A DNA stretch of 64,000 bases from Oscarella lobularis (Eukaryota; Porifera; Homoscleromorpha; Homosclerophorida; Oscarellidae): the NCBI RefSeq assembly GCF_947507565.1, contig NC_089182.1, forward strand, positions 62,001-126,000, given 5' to 3'. The notes under the pieces are model-generated. The model did no database searches. It was not told the origin of the DNA and saw only the letters and a program-made list of their open reading frames with translations. Positions 42,243 through 55,056 of this stretch are shown here, one piece after another. The position numbers were made by a program, and so were the translations under genes. Each line of letters opens with the position of its first letter. Positions within the stretch are counted from its first letter, which is position 1.

Positions 42243-44666
42243 ATGAACGCGACTGCTGGCAAATATCGCGATCGAAATCCCGACATTCGCGCCGTAAGAT
42301 CACTACAAAGACTTTTCCTCTCTGACGCGATTGGACGCAGGCGGGAAAATTGATTCAACTCAAAGGATCGGCGAAAGAGTGCATTTCTCCGACCGATTCG
42401 GGAGTAAGGCTTACCTGAAACGTCATTTCTATCATCGTTCCCTATTATTCTTAGAGAAAAACGCCCGACGTCGTGAAGAAATTTCAAGGAACGAAATCCC
42501 TAAGTCGTCCAGGTCCCGGACAAGAGAGAATCTTCCACGCGAGAGCTGGAGACGCCAACGAAGCGTCAACAAAAACGCACGGAATCAGCACAAAGCCATC
42601 CCTATCGGTAAAGAGAAAAACAATAATAAAAACCAATATTATAAATTATATAAATAGGCCGGTGGTTTAGCGAATCCGCCTTCGCAAACCTTATTTAATG
42701 AGCTTAGACAGGAGAAAAAAGAGAGTCTGTACGCTAGTAAACAGAGAGCCCCACTGGGTAAGGGAGAGATACAATTTAGAAAATATTTCCTCTCTAAATA
42801 AATCTATTATTAGGAAGGTCACATGATCAAACAGGTGGACTACCAACGGGTCTAAATCCGCTGGAAACAAGTTTCGGCCAACCAACGATAATAGGTTCGT
42901 TATAAAAAAGGGGAAAGATTTAGATTTGGAATTTTGGATAGACGGAAGTGCAGCGGAAATGGTGAACCCCAATAAAACGCGTACAGAAATCGATCTCGAA
43001 TCGACGCAGGGACAAAATCTTTACAAAAAGAGTCACAACAGTTTTGAAGTTGGTAAGAAGAGAAAGATTATGTATTGAGACTTATATGTATTCTTGCTTA
43101 CTTTTATAAGGTGAAATGGTTGACAGGGAATATAATTGGACGAAAGTGAACAAGGGGAGTTCTTTCGGAGTCCCAACACCTCACGACAACGACGGAATTG
43201 ACGTCAAAAAGTCTCTTCAATGGCTACACGAAACAGAAATGTAAAATTAGTCAATATTTCCTTAAATATTTCAAAGAGAGGTATCCTAGGCAAAAGGGGG
43301 ATAAACTTGTATCAAAAAGAGTGGACACTTTCCGAGAGAAAACCCAACCACAATTAGGACGCGTCCACGATCCGTAAGCAAAAATTAAAAACAATTAAAT
43401 AATTTTAAAAATACGGGCGGGGGAGAATAGAATCAAAGATACACTCAAAGTGGGCAAAAATCACGTATACGGAATCAAAGCCAAACCAGACCCATACGGT
43501 AACAGAAAAAAATAATAATTAATAGATTAATTATCCCCCTCCCCCCAAAAGGAGCCGGGGATTTGCTTCACCAGCGAGACAAGCAGAATTTCCTACGAGG
43601 TAAAGATCGTCAGCGCGGCGCAATCGCCGCCGTCCGGCACCACCTAAAACGCGCCAATTTCGCGAATTTTTCCAATCTCGGCGCCGCGTTTTGTCACTAC
43701 GACAAAGACGATTCGGGAAAGATTGACGCCGACGAATTACGTCAGGTATGCGTCCAATTCAAATTGCCCGTCGACGACGAAATGATTCGGCTCGTCATGG
43801 ACTGGTGCGACGCCGACGGCGACGGGCAAATCGACTACGACGAGTTCGTCAGCTTTTTGAATTGGCATCAACCCATTCCCTCGCCACCTGGACGACCCGG
43901 ATTTACGCGGCAAATCGATAAGAGCGGAAACGACTACAAGACGTCATCGCAAACGATTAATGCCGTCGTTGGCGGCGGAATCACACAAGGTAATCAATTC
44001 CTAGTCCTAAGCTAAGGAGCTAAGGGCTTTCATTCACTCCCTAACTTAATTTGGTCATGTGATGTCGTCACAAAGGCGAGTGACCAATCAAGAGAGGAGT
44101 TCTTACGTTACCCGTTACGACGGTTACGTGAATGGAATATATTGTTTTTCTTAGAATTTAGGACACATGGAGTCCCCACGATTCGATCCGACCTTCCTGC
44201 ACCGAGGATTCGCCGTTTAGATGATCGAAAAGTGCTCTCATTTGCCTACTCAACCAGTTGCAAATTTTTAGAGGTCTCGTTTTAGAGCTACGGTGATGAA
44301 TCAAGCGCATATGGTCTCGTTAACCCGTCCGTCTATTCAAATCACGGAGTTTATGAAGAGGACTTCTTCCAAAGACGAAGTCCCTCAGAAGTACAGTACA
44401 TTTTAGGGAGGGCCCCCTTCTCAATAACTATTTTCCTTATAAAGATTAAGACTGTGCTTACCGGTATTGGCGTCGATATGACAGAGGACGTATTTCAGGA
44501 GTTGTGGCGTCGCGCCGCTCAACTTGACGTCAACGGAGCCGTAAGAAAAATCCTAATTTTAAAAAAAACCATTTTCCCTTCCTTGTTGTTTCAGGTCAGC
44601 GTCGAATCATTTCGAACGATTATGGACGAAGCAGAATATCAGCAACAGCCAGAAACCATTTCATAA
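42243..44666 (+). CDS. EFHB: EF-hand domain-containing family member B (EFHB)
   Basis: ATG 42243 (MNATAGKYRDRNPDIRA) splices to AGKLIQLKGSAKECISPT, then to many small exons. These include SRPGPGQERIFHARAGDANEAS, SSFGVPTPHDNDGIDVKKSLQWL and GRVHDPIKDTLKVGKNHVYGIK, with repeated GxPTxxD-like segments typical of EFHB. Two EF-hands follow (CHYDKDDSGKIDADEL; CDADGDGQIDYDEF), both with good Ca ligands. The end is THGVPTIRSDLPAPRIRRL, then FFQRRSPSEIKTVLTGIGVDM. EFHB is a microtubule inner protein of ciliary doublets (and a STIM1 interactor). Intron boundaries partly estimated. Confidence 0.85.
44055..44130 (+). mobile_element. Partial copy of the MITE-like repeat seen at 2738
   Basis: GTCACAAAGGCGAGTGACCAATCAAGAG and TTCTTACGTTAC closely match the left arm and centre of the element at 2738-2840. 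The right arm is missing. It sits in an EFHB intron (about 43991-44160). Confidence 0.5.
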
Positions 44667-44797
44667 ATTCACAGTAGCGTGGACACTAAAAATAGAAAAA
44701 AAAACGATATAAAATAAAGAGCCCCTTTGCCCTGGAAAAAAAAGAAAAGAAAACGATTGTTTGATAAACTACGGTTGCGTTTAGCTTAAAGAAATTA

Positions 44798-45961
44798 TCA
44801 AAACCACGACTCTCGCTTCGTGTTTGGCTTGTACTTCCTCAAATATCGACAATTCTTCAATTCCTTGAATTCCTGCTCCAGCGTCTTATTGATTGGAATG
44901 TCGTCGCGTCGAAAAGCGCTCTTCTTTCGCGGTTTCGCCGACGGTTGTCTCGATTTCGCCGACGGTTGACGCAATGACGGGACTTTTATAGTCAAACCAC
45001 CGTCAATGTCATCATCATCATCATCATCGTCATCTTCATCATCTTCGTCATCGACGGTCCCGTATAGATGCCAAGGTATGGGAATTTGTTGAGGTAGACT
45101 ACTGAATGTGTGATATTTCTTCGTTTTATCGGGCAACTCTAAATTCATTGGTCGCTCTGGTATGTCCGGTTTGATTGATACGTCATCGAGCGTCATTCCG
45201 TGCGCCGCCAATTCCGTCTCGATTTCTTTAACGGCTTTACTCAATCGATTACTCATTCCATGATCATCACCAAAGTCTTTTTTCTGATCGTCAGATTTCT
45301 TTTTATTGACGTCACCGCCGCCGCCGCCCCCGCCCCCGCCTCCAAACGGATCGCTGTCGTCGCGTTTCAGCGACGGCAACAAATCGATTATCGCTTTCAC
45401 ATTTCCATTCGCTGCGACGACTTTCCGTCGAAACGACGGCGTTTTGGAACGAAACGTTTCCGGAGACCATTTCGTCGTCAATTGTCGCTCGGACGACGAT
45501 CGACGAATATTATCAGACTGTAGTGGGGGAAGTAGAGAATGAGAAGGATTAACGCCGCCGTCGACGAGAGGAGCGAGCCGACGCGGAATACTAGAGGGGC
45601 CAGGAGAAGGAGAAGCTGCGCGAACAATTTTTCTTTGTAGACGCTCAGGTTCGCCTTTGATGAGATGACGAGAAAATGGTCGCGCTTTACTCGACGGGCG
45701 TCCCCCGTTGCTATTGGCACCCGCGGCGACGGCATCGAGTTGACTAGGAAAAGAGGAGGAGGAGGCGCCGATACCGACTAGAGACGACGTTTTCGTTGTT
45801 TTGAGATCTTGTAAGGATTTGTTATAAAAGTGTTTCTCTTTTGCCGCGTGGTTCAGTATGACGGCGCGTTCGCGTTCGAGATGATCGGCGCGACGGCTGA
45901 GACGTTCGCCGACGTCGCTGCCGCGCGTCTTTTTGCTCGGTTCCAATAAGGAGGAAGACAT
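44798..45961 (-). CDS. Uncharacterised 387-residue low-complexity protein
   Basis: Single open frame from ATG 45961 to TAG at 44798. The N-terminus has a Lys/Arg/Glu helix (ERLSRRADHLERERAVILNHAAKEKHFYNKSLQDL). The centre is Ser/Pro/Arg-rich, with a Gly run (nine) and an Asp run (about ten). The conserved-looking C-terminal end is EQEFKELKNCRYLRKYKPNTKRESWF. No domain recognised. Its 3' end meets EFHB with 130 bp between, so it could be a ciliary protein, but that is speculation. Confidence 0.6.
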   Translation of the reverse strand: MSSSLLEPSKKTRGSDVGERLSRRADHLERERAVILNHAAKEKHFYNKSLQDLKTTKTSSLVGIGASSSSFPSQLDAVAAGANSNGGRPSSKARPFSRHLIKGEPERLQRKIVRAASPSPGPSSIPRRLAPLVDGGVNPSHSLLPPLQSDNIRRSSSERQLTTKWSPETFRSKTPSFRRKVVAANGNVKAIIDLLPSLKRDDSDPFGGGGGGGGGGDVNKKKSDDQKKDFGDDHGMSNRLSKAVKEIETELAAHGMTLDDVSIKPDIPERPMNLELPDKTKKYHTFSSLPQQIPIPWHLYGTVDDEDDEDDDDDDDDDIDGGLTIKVPSLRQPSAKSRQPSAKPRKKSAFRRDDIPINKTLEQEFKELKNCRYLRKYKPNTKRESWF

Positions 45962-46265
45962 GGCAATGATAATGAGAGCGACAGAAGCCCGTTTGTGTAC
46001 GCGGAGTGGCGGCTCACGTGCGCAACAGCGTAAATACGCACGCGACCAGGTGAAACACTATACAATAACTCTTTGGGCTTCGTCACGTCAGCGGGTTTGG
46101 TGTGTTCGCGCGCGAGAGAGTTCGAGGAAACGATTAGGTTTGGGTAAAGAAAGAAATTGCCCCCATCGTGTAGCGCACGTGCCATTGCGTCATTTCGTTC
46201 ATTGGTTGATTTTAACGACGAACGAAGTACTTTTTATTTACTTCGTTCGTCTTGCTCACCTTTCA

Positions 46266-47651
46266 ATGAGTTTTTCGTCGATTGTAAAAGCGCTCGTGCT
46301 TTTCACCGTAGCCGTGACGGCAATTGTTCTCATCGAGCTTCGACGGCCGAGAAATCTCAAACTTCGTCTCTCGCACGTGCCGAACAACGCCCAAGCGAAT
46401 CGCAATAGCAGTAGAAAGAGCTACGGCGACGTCGCGAAAGCTCCAGTCGAACCGACGAAGAGAATAACGCCCTTACGGCCGAAAGAAGTCGCCTGTCCCG
46501 TCGAACCACCCGGATTAGGTTTGAATGAAAGTTCACACACGCGCGCACGCGCGATCGATTCTTTTACGCACTGTAGTCGGTAAGATAAAGGTCGACGAGA
46601 ACGTACACGTCGACTTGGACGCGATGCGAAAAGAAAACAAAGACTTAGAAGAAGGCGGACACTTCCGTCCACTCAACTGCACTCCACAAAGCTCCGTAAA
46701 GAATTTCCGCGTTCTTACATACGGGAAATAGAAAAATATAGCTACACTGGGCCCGTCGTAGATTGCAGTGATTATTCCATTTCGCGATCGCGAGGCTCAC
46801 TTGAAAGTCTTCTTACACTACATGTTACCCATGTTCAAGCGTCAATTGCTCGAATTTCGAATCTACGTTATTGAGCAGGTCATACATAATTAAATAATCT
46901 GTATTTATTTATTTATTTATTTGGACACACTCAGGCCGATAAACGAGTTTTTAACCGAGGTGCCATTTTTAATGTCGGCTTCATTGAAGCAATGAAGGAC
47001 ATGAAGTACGGATGTGTAGCATTACACGACGTTGATCTCATTGCTGAAAATGATCACAACATGTACGCATGCCCCGGCGATAAGCCCTTACACCTATCAG
47101 CTCTCATACATCGATACGGGCACGAATGGTAGAAGAAAAAACAGAAACAAAGTGTTAATTTTAATTAAAATCCCCTTAGGAGACCGTACTATTCTAATTT
47201 TGGGGGTGCCGCTATTTTGACTACGGATCAATACAAAACCGTTGACGGATTTTCAAATGTTTTCTGGGGATGGGGAGGGGAAGACGATGACATGAACTTA
47301 AGGCAAGATATATAATTAATTACACATATTATATATTCTTATTAGAGTGATATGTGTAGGCTTGCTCGTCATAAAGTTGGACGAAAACGATTAAGCGAAT
47401 CGTTGGGAGTCTATACAATGCTCGTTCAGCATCACACTCGAGCCCCAGGAAACAAAAAAGGGTAAAAATCTCATTTGATATATATAATTATGTATTTTGT
47501 TTCTAGAATGGACCTTGCTAAATCCGGGCCACAACGATACGATTACGACGGGCTACACAGTGTCAAATACAAAGTAGTTGAACGCGTATTAGATCGTTTA
47601 TATACGAGAATCAAAGTTGAGTTAGGAGACATGGAAGTAAAGAATAATTAG
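46266..47651 (+). CDS. B4GALT: Beta-1,4-galactosyltransferase
   Basis: Type II membrane protein: short tail, TM at about residues 7-24 (ALVLFTVAVTAIVLIEL), stem. The catalytic domain is spread over exons: NCTPQSS joined to IAVIIPFRDREAHLKVFLHYMLP, QADKRVFNRGAIFNVGF and ALHDVDLIAEND (metal-binding DVD). Then come YSNFGGAAILTTDQYKTVDGFSN, WGWGGEDDDMNLR (GWGGEDDD signature) and RYDYDGLHSVKYKVV. All GT7 motifs are kept. Role: transfers galactose (or GalNAc/xylose-linked, by subtype) in the Golgi. The splice at 46698 to an acceptor near 46769 restores the frame. Stop 47649-47651. Confidence 0.93.
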
Positions 47652-47752
47652 TTAGCTAAAATTCCTTCTGCGTGTAAATAAAACAACGAGACCCTTTAGT
47701 GTTAGTGTGCCAACAGCTGACAACGTGCGCGCCTAATATCAATAAGGATGGC

Positions 47753-50372
47753 TTACTTTTCTGATCCTGAACCCGATCCTGATTCCGATCTGTTGGGTGA
47801 CCCAACAGCGCCAAACCGACGTCTGTAACCGCTCGATTGCGACCGTTCCCTTCTACTCTGCGAGTCCGTCGTTCCTACAACGGTCACGTGGACTCCTTTG
47901 CTTGTGCTCGCAACGCTCATTCGCTTGACATCAACGCGCGCTACACTTGCACTTTTTCTCGTCGTCGTCTTCGTCGTCGTCGACGGCGGAATCAAAGTGG
48001 TCTGCAACGGAAATGCTCTTGATTCCTCGTGTATTGGAACCGCAGGACGACGACGTTCTTTCCATTGCGGTCCGTGCGGACACGAAACGCTGCGTGGCTG
48101 AGAAAGAAAACGCCTAGAGCAGAGGGAAAATGACTTCTAATTTTTTAATTAATTGATTAATTAATTAATTAATTACCTTTCGAGTGAGAGAGATGATGAC
48201 GTTGGCGCGTAGGACATCCATTCAAAGCGAACGCGATCCAAACTCGTTTTTGAGTCAGTTGAAATTCGTCGATTTGCTGCCTTTTTCACTTTGAGGTAGT
48301 AGAGCATCACTGGCTCGTCCACGCCTTTCATTTCTTTCAACATGTACTCCTGAAGAACGAATTCCTTCGTATGCTTCAGTTTCCTAAAGAAAAAAAAATA
48401 GGAGACCCCTTAGAATATAGTTCTGTCCTACTTGTATGTATATTCTGTGATAACGATTGAGCCGCCTTGGCCGCTGGTTAGCGTGCGCGCCGTCACGTTG
48501 ACAACGTCGCCAAAGAGACAATAACGCGGTCTTTCACTGCCAACAATGCCCGCTTGAATGACACCGGAATGCATACCAATACGCAACTATAACAAAAATT
48601 AATTTTTCAATTTTCTAATTTGTGCACTTGCTTGATTTTTCAGCCGCTCTCCAGTGACGGGATGAGTGATAAAGGACATGGTTTCGATCATGTCCACCGC
48701 TTGACGAGCCACCTCAATAGCATGGTTTGGATTTGGCTTGGGACAGCCACCAACAACCATATAAGAATCCCCTACAGTTTCAACCTAAAAAATAGACACA
48801 ATTATATAAAAATACATACATACATGTATATTTGTAACCTTATAGACTTCGTGCAGCGCCAATTGAGCATCGAATTCCGTATACATAACATTCAAAAAAT
48901 CGACGATTTGTCGCGGCTCCCAATCGGCCGTCAATTCCGTAAAATTCGTCAAATCGGTCATGAGAATCGTGACGTCATCATAGCGAGTAGGTGCAACCTC
49001 TTCCCCTTTGAGTAGCAACTCAGCAACGGGATCAGGCAACATTGATTTCAAGAGCCCATCAGAGCGTTCTTTCTGCTCCTCCAATCGTCGTCCCGTCTCC
49101 TCGACGTCCTCCTTGACGTAGTGCAATTGCTCTTCAAGTCGCTCTTCCCCCAGTCCGAAACCGTCTTGGAAGATGAGATCGCGCGTTGCGTCGTGCACGG
49201 CCAAATCGCTCAAGTAGAGCCCCGTCTTGTCGATATCGTCGAGCGTTCGAACAACCGGCGAACCGACAAAGAGAAGCGTATCTGATTCGGAAACGTGAAA
49301 CATTTGACCGCGAAGACGTAGGCCGGCGCGCGGCATGGGAGAACTGCAACTACTTGAAGACGATTCGCTACGAGAACTGAGTGGTGTGTAACTGCGACGG
49401 AGAACGGGCGTCATAGCAACGTCGCGTATTTGCAATTCAATTACGGCGGTGGAGCGACGGAGAAAGGCGTCGAAAGTGACGTCATCCATGATGGGACGAA
49501 AGACGTTGAAAACGCGAGAAAAGTTGAGCATGGATTTGTCGTCGACGCGAACGATACGCTGAAGCGACGAGCCCGCTTGAACAATGTCGAGATTACGATC
49601 AAAGATAACGTGAAAGGGGCAGGCATTGCAGAATGTCGTAGGCGATATTCGAAGTTTGGGCGGATAGTAATAGGCGTGGGAATCGGCGGCACGCGGCGGA
49701 GATAAATGACTATTGACTTGAGAAGAATCGTTGGAAATTCGAAATGCGCAATGCCGGATGTCGTCGAGTTGCTCGTCAATTGTCATGACAACGGTGACGG
49801 TCATGCGGAAAACGGATCGAGCCGACTCTCGAATGAGACCGCTGATCATCGCTTCCGGGTCGGTGAAACGCGTATTTGGCGGAGCGTAGAAATGAAATCG
49901 GAGAAAACCTTCGACGCTTTTCTCGCATCGAAACGCGTAGGGAATTCGAAGACTCGGACAAAAGTCGGCGTACATTTGAACGTGAATCGATTCGAGACAG
50001 GCGAGAAAGTCGTAGAGATTCGACGCCATGTTTTCAATCAGATCCGAACAGTCGGCGTTCGCCACTTGTTCGCTATAGCGTCTGCCGTAATGATCTTGTT
50101 TATCAACAATCGACGTCACTAATAATTGGTTACTCATTAGAAAGATAACGTAGACATACGATGTCTCACCTTTTTTACTTGGTGGTGCTAGAACGTGAAA
50201 GGGACGATCGTCGCTAAACATGCGATACTGGCTGACCTAAAGAAGCCGTAGCGTCGAACGGCTTCGTTTGATTTACGGCACTTACGCGACTGTGTCGAGG
50301 TGCAATCGAATGAACGCTTGCACGTCCCGAAATCGCTTCCATTTCGCCGCCGCTGCTGATTTTTCGACTCAT
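47753..50372 (-). CDS. Soluble guanylate cyclase-like protein with shortened H-NOX domain
   Basis: Best start at 50372 (MSRKISSGGEMEAIS), with a 43-bp intron before SQYRMFSDDRPF. Only the second half of an H-NOX (HNOB) domain follows: FLACLESIHVQM aligns with LDALHDHL of sGC beta, keeping the axial His, and FHFYAPPNTR stands where YxSxR binds haem propionates, with changes. HNOBA (PFHVIFDRNLDIVQAGSSL; LRLRGQMFHVSES; TGLYLSDLAVHDATRDLIF), a coiled coil and a class III cyclase domain (YDDVTILMTDLTNFT, VETVGDSYMVVGG, PRYCLFGDVVNVTART) follow. The tail is basic and Ser/Thr-rich. Makes cGMP if active, in a dimer. The metal-binding positions TDLTN (IF-G in vertebrates) keep the first Asp. Confidence 0.85.
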
Positions 50373-50535
50373 CTACGCTCGGTTGACTATACGCCGACTA
50401 TTTGGCGCCGCGACAACGCTTACCTTTCCGATAAACAGCGAGAATTCGCGGAGGATCTTAGTTCGCACATGCGTACACGCGTCGTTGAGAGAAAGAATAC
50501 GGAAGTGGCGATGTCATTACGTCACGTGAATCAAT

Positions 50536-52599
50536 CTATTTCTTTTTCTTGTCTGACAATCCCGCGCCGGCATTGAATTTGAAAAAGATTATGTCACCGT
50601 CTTCGACGACGTAATTCCGACCCTGTTGCCTATACTTCCCAGCAGCCTGCTCTCAAAAGGATATCAAAGGGAGACAAAAGGGTCTACTATTGACATAATT
50701 GCACCTTCACTTCAGCTTCAGACCCTAGCTCCCGAAAATCGCTGTATTTCATAACCTAAACCCACTAAAATCAATTTATAAATAATAAAAATATTTAATT
50801 AATGTACGTCGGCCATGATGAAACCCTTCTCAAAATCCGTGTGTATTTTCCCGGCCGCCTGTGGAGCCTTTGTGCCCTTCTACAGAAACAAAAAATCGTG
50901 CCTATCTTACATAGTATCTATGCTACAAACCATAACTGTCCACGCTTTGACTTCGTCTTTACCGCACGTAAAAAAGTACTCAAGATTTAAAGATTTATAT
51001 CCTGTCGTTATAATTTTCGCCAGGGCACTGACAGGATACATTGAATTATTTACTTAATTAAAAAACGGGAGTTTCTCACCTTTGGACTTTGCTACGTTCG
51101 ACGTACGCTGCTCTTTCGTCATCCGGCATGCCTAATATCTAAACGAGACACGTGATATATGCGGAAGTGGCGTTATGTGACTCTACTACCTTTGTTTCAA
51201 ATTCCCCACTAAAAGGTATGATAATGGCTCCCGGATCGTGTTCATCTACCCAGTCTTTGATTTTGACTAGCCTATGTCCTCATCACTAGAGAGGGGACTT
51301 TATATTCTTTCTCTCTCTTCTTACCACTTATTCTTCTTTCGTATATAATCTTTTTCTGACATGTTAATCAGATAAATCATCGGCTTGGCAGTAATCAATA
51401 AGTGCTTGTTCAGAGTCTCAATCTGAACGTACACCACATAATAAATAAATAAATAAATCATTAATTAATAACCACCTCTCGCACATTCCAGCTTGAAAAT
51501 CTCGCGTGCTTCTTTTCCTCGGACAAGAGCTTATAAATCTTCTCCAAATCATCCTAGATAAAGAGGAGTGGTCTCATCCATCTCTGCTAATATATTTTCA
51601 TTGTTTTCACAACTAACGCAATAAGAGCACACCGCGTCCCTAACTACGTCGTCGCGAGAGACACGCAAAACAAACAAACGAACATATTCTGGCTTGCCCT
51701 TCTTGTCTCCCCCGCGTATGACAGTCTTCTCCAAAGAAGCCTAATCAAAAGATAAGACAAAACAAATTACCACGCCCCCCTCCCCATACGAGTCTCGCCT
51801 GAAGATACTCCTCATCCTAATAATAAATTTATCATAATTAATAACGATTAATTGATTAATCCGCCACACCTTGAGACGTAATTCCTCCAAAATGATGTCC
51901 AAGTCTCGAATTGGATTCACGTCGCCTTCAATGTGCGTTACATCGTCGTCTTCAAAAACTCCTAGAAGGAGAATGTATATCTTTTGTCTCTTAGCTACAT
52001 CTTCCCCCTTACTTGACATATGAAAAAGGGCGTCGCAAGCTTTGATGTGAGACAAAAACGCATTGCCAAGACCCTGAGGCAAAATCAATAAATTCAATAC
52101 TAATTAATCAAATCTTACCTGGCCTTCGTGAGCTCCCTTGACGAGTCCGGCGATATCAACGACTTGAAGAAAAGCCGGGACTTTGCTCGCCGGTTTGTGA
52201 TAGTCGCACAGCCAATCGAATCGTTCGTCGGGAACGCCCACGCGACGTGCCGGAAAAGAGAAGAAAAATCAGTGAAAATCGCTCGAAACGCGAATCTACT
52301 TATTTTCGTTAGGATCTGTGGAGAATGGAGAAGTCAAGAGACGTGAGAAAAGCGCTCTTCGACGTACCGATTGTGCAGAAGGGGAAATTCTCCGCGGGGA
52401 CGGCGTTTTTCGTTAGAACGTTGAAGAAAGTCGATTTTCTGCGCATTCACCTGCATCGTTTTATCGAATTTTCGACTGGGAACGCTTCTTACCCGACGTT
52501 TGGCAGTCCCACGATGCCGCACTTGAGCGACGTACCAAAGCGTCCCAAAAGGGGGGGCGGCTTAGCCGAAGCAGCTGCATCCTTCTTCTTTGGCGGCAT
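50536..52599 (-). CDS. OLA1: Obg-like ATPase 1
   Basis: Starts [22 protein letters not shown] and continues [16 protein letters not shown] (P-loop), [36 protein letters not shown] and [26 protein letters not shown]. Later exons give [17 protein letters not shown]. The C-terminal TGS-type end is [32 protein letters not shown] with a Lys tail, stop TAG 50536-50538. Role: cytosolic ATPase of the YchF/Obg family, ribosome-associated, regulating translation and stress. The exon order across nine or more small exons is collinear with the human protein. The 3' end lies 164 bp from the cyclase start. Confidence 0.93.
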
Positions 52600-53121
52600 T
52601 CTCGTGCCTCGTCGAACGAAACGAATAAATCTCGGCGAAAAAGTAGATGAAAACGACGCGAAAAGACGTCCCAGCTTTACGAGACCACGTGATCAGTCAC
52701 ATGACGCGACGCGCGAGACTCGCTCAAAGGCAGGCAAGAAATTAATTAATTCTCACGAAAAATCAGGGATTCTAAACATGTCACTATACGAAAAAGTTAA
52801 TCGTAACTAAATTAGGCCCCTAAAGAAATTCCATCTTCCATCCTCCTCCTAATCCTAATCTACATATAAATAACTTTGTACTAACAAACAAAAAAGAAGT
52901 GCCACAAAGAAACCAAAAAAAACCCCAACTCCCCCATACGCATAGCAGATATGGAGTACATATCAAAAACACCGGAGGAGGCGTGAACACTAAATTAGTT
53001 AGATCCTAAGCTACAAGAGGGAGAGGAAGGGTGCCCAGCTGAATTACATTTCTATCCGAAGGAAGGAAGTGCGCAAAGCAAATAGAATTGACAGGGATGC
53101 TTCCCACGGGACAAGAACGCA
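52600..53121. other. Intergenic between OLA1 and Sp factor
   Basis: OLA1 promoter on the left and Sp 3' UTR on the right, both minus-strand. A plus-strand ORF that runs into OLA1 exon 1 looks like a shadow. No gene seen. Confidence 0.5.
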
Positions 53122-55056
53122 TCACTGAACAATATTTTGAGAATGCGAATGCTCGCTTTTTGTCGTCGCTTTCGAAGCACGCGACGACGGCGTTGTCGTG
53201 GCTCCGCCTCCGCCGGCAGCGTTGGCGACGGCGGCAGCTCGATTGTTACCGTGCGTTTTGACGTGCTTCGATAGATGATCACTTCGCATGAATTTCTTCT
53301 TGCATTCGTCGCACTGAAAGCGTTTTTCGCCCGTGTGCGTGCGCCTATGTCGTTGGAGTTCGTCGGAGCGCGTGAATCTCTTACCGCAGAACATCCAATT
53401 GCAGACGAACGGTCGCTCGCCCGTGTGCCAGCGAAGATGCGCGCGCAAATGCGACGTCTTCCCGTACACTTTGCCGCAGCTGGGATAGTGGCAAAGATGT
53501 TGCTTCTTTTTCGTTCCGTTCTCCGTAACAATCGTCTTTCCCTCGCCGTCGCGACAATAGGGGCACGTGCAAGCGACGCGACGAACTCGTCGCGTTGCCG
53601 CCGCCGCCGCCGTTCCGCCGCCGCCGCCGCCGCCTCCTCCCTGCGACGGCCCGCCTGTTCCGGCGATGACGGAAGGACCGCCTGTCGGCGTGCCGCCATT
53701 TCCTGTAACGGCCGTCCCATTAGCACCGTTTTCCGACGCGGATGCGGCAACCGCTTGAGCAATTGCCGCCATTCCGTTGATTTGAGCCCACTGTTGAAAT
53801 AAGGCTTGTTGCTGTTGCTGTTGCGGATCGGCAGAGCCACCGCCCCCGCCCCCGCCGTTACCGCCACTAGAGATTTTCAGCTGATCCATGGAAGTTCCCG
53901 TCGTCGAAGGCATAACGACGGGCGATATAGGCGATATAGGCGATATGGGTGGCATTCCTTGAGCGGGACTATAGTAAGGTGTTTGTAATCCAGCAGGATT
54001 AGGCCAACTTCCCGGTACGCCACCGTTTCTTAGCCAAAAAGCGGCAGCAGCGGCGGCTACTTGAGCCGAACTTGCAGCAGCCGCCGCCGCTTGCGACGCA
54101 GGCGGCTGATTTGACGACGACGAAGGTAGTTGCGTGGGTGGGGGAAGTGGCGGCGGAGGCGGCGGCGACCAAATGGGCGCTTGAGTTGCAATAACGTCAG
54201 TTGTTTTCGTTGCTACGTCGATGCCACTTGTCGGTATGGGCGTACAAGCGCCTGACGCCGGAGGCAGAGCCGGATTGCTATTCGCCGATGAGGCGAGATT
54301 TAGTTGTTGCTGATGCTTTTGCCGAAGTTGCATCATATCGGTCGTTTGCTGAACGGGCGGCGGCGGCGGCGGCGGCGGCACGCCCCCGGTAAAATGATGC
54401 GGAAGAATCGTAGCGACGAATGGCGGCGTGACGAGTGGCAAATTGACGACCGGTTGATGATGATGAGCCGTTTGTTGCTGAACCGATGGCGGCGGTGGAG
54501 GCTGTGATTGCGATTGTTGCTGCTGTTGCGATTGTTGTTGTTGAGACATAGGCGGCGGCGGCGGAGGAATTTGTTGTTGGTGAGAAGCGGCGGCAGCAGC
54601 GGCGGCCATATTCGAAATTTCAGCTATAGAGCGCAACTGCCACGGCGATTCGCTAGCACTTTGATTTTGACCGCCGCCGACGACGACGACGCTCGCGCTC
54701 GTCTTGACGCGCGCGCTTTCCTGTTGTTGCTGCTGCTGCTGACCGGGACCGATGCGACCGCACGTTTGCGCGAGTAAAGCCAAGGGGGACGGCTGAGACG
54801 TCGGCTGGGGTGTGTTCTCCTGTGGCTACAATAAAGAAAAAGGGCGGGGGAGATTTAGTATGGGCACGGAGGAGGGAGGGGAAGAACAATCGTAAGGCGG
54901 TTTTTTTTTTCGCGTTCGTCCCTACCCACATCCTTCCCTCCTCCCCCCTCCCTTCCTCCATCCGTGTACGCGCGCGCGCTCGCTCGCTCTCTCTCTCTCT
55001 CTCTTTCCTACCGGTTTCGATTGATACGTGGCGCGCGGAAGCGGCAACGCGGACAT
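53122..55056 (-). CDS. SP: Sp-family zinc-finger transcription factor
   Basis: Exon 1 (55012-55056, [15 protein letters not shown]) splices to the long exon 2 (53122-54825), starting [23 protein letters not shown]. The last part, [10 protein letters not shown], is the Sp box. A long Gln/Pro/Ala/Gly-rich activation region follows, then the Buttonhead box [15 protein letters not shown] and three Sp-type fingers: [67 protein letters not shown]. Both the Sp box and Btd box separate it from KLFs. Role: GC-box-binding activator. The long polyglutamine and proline runs are prone to length variation. Confidence 0.93.

Noticed and set aside
49430-50148. Plus-strand ORFs (91, 138 and 90 codons) over the cyclase gene
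   Set aside because: Antisense shadows of well-supported cyclase exons.
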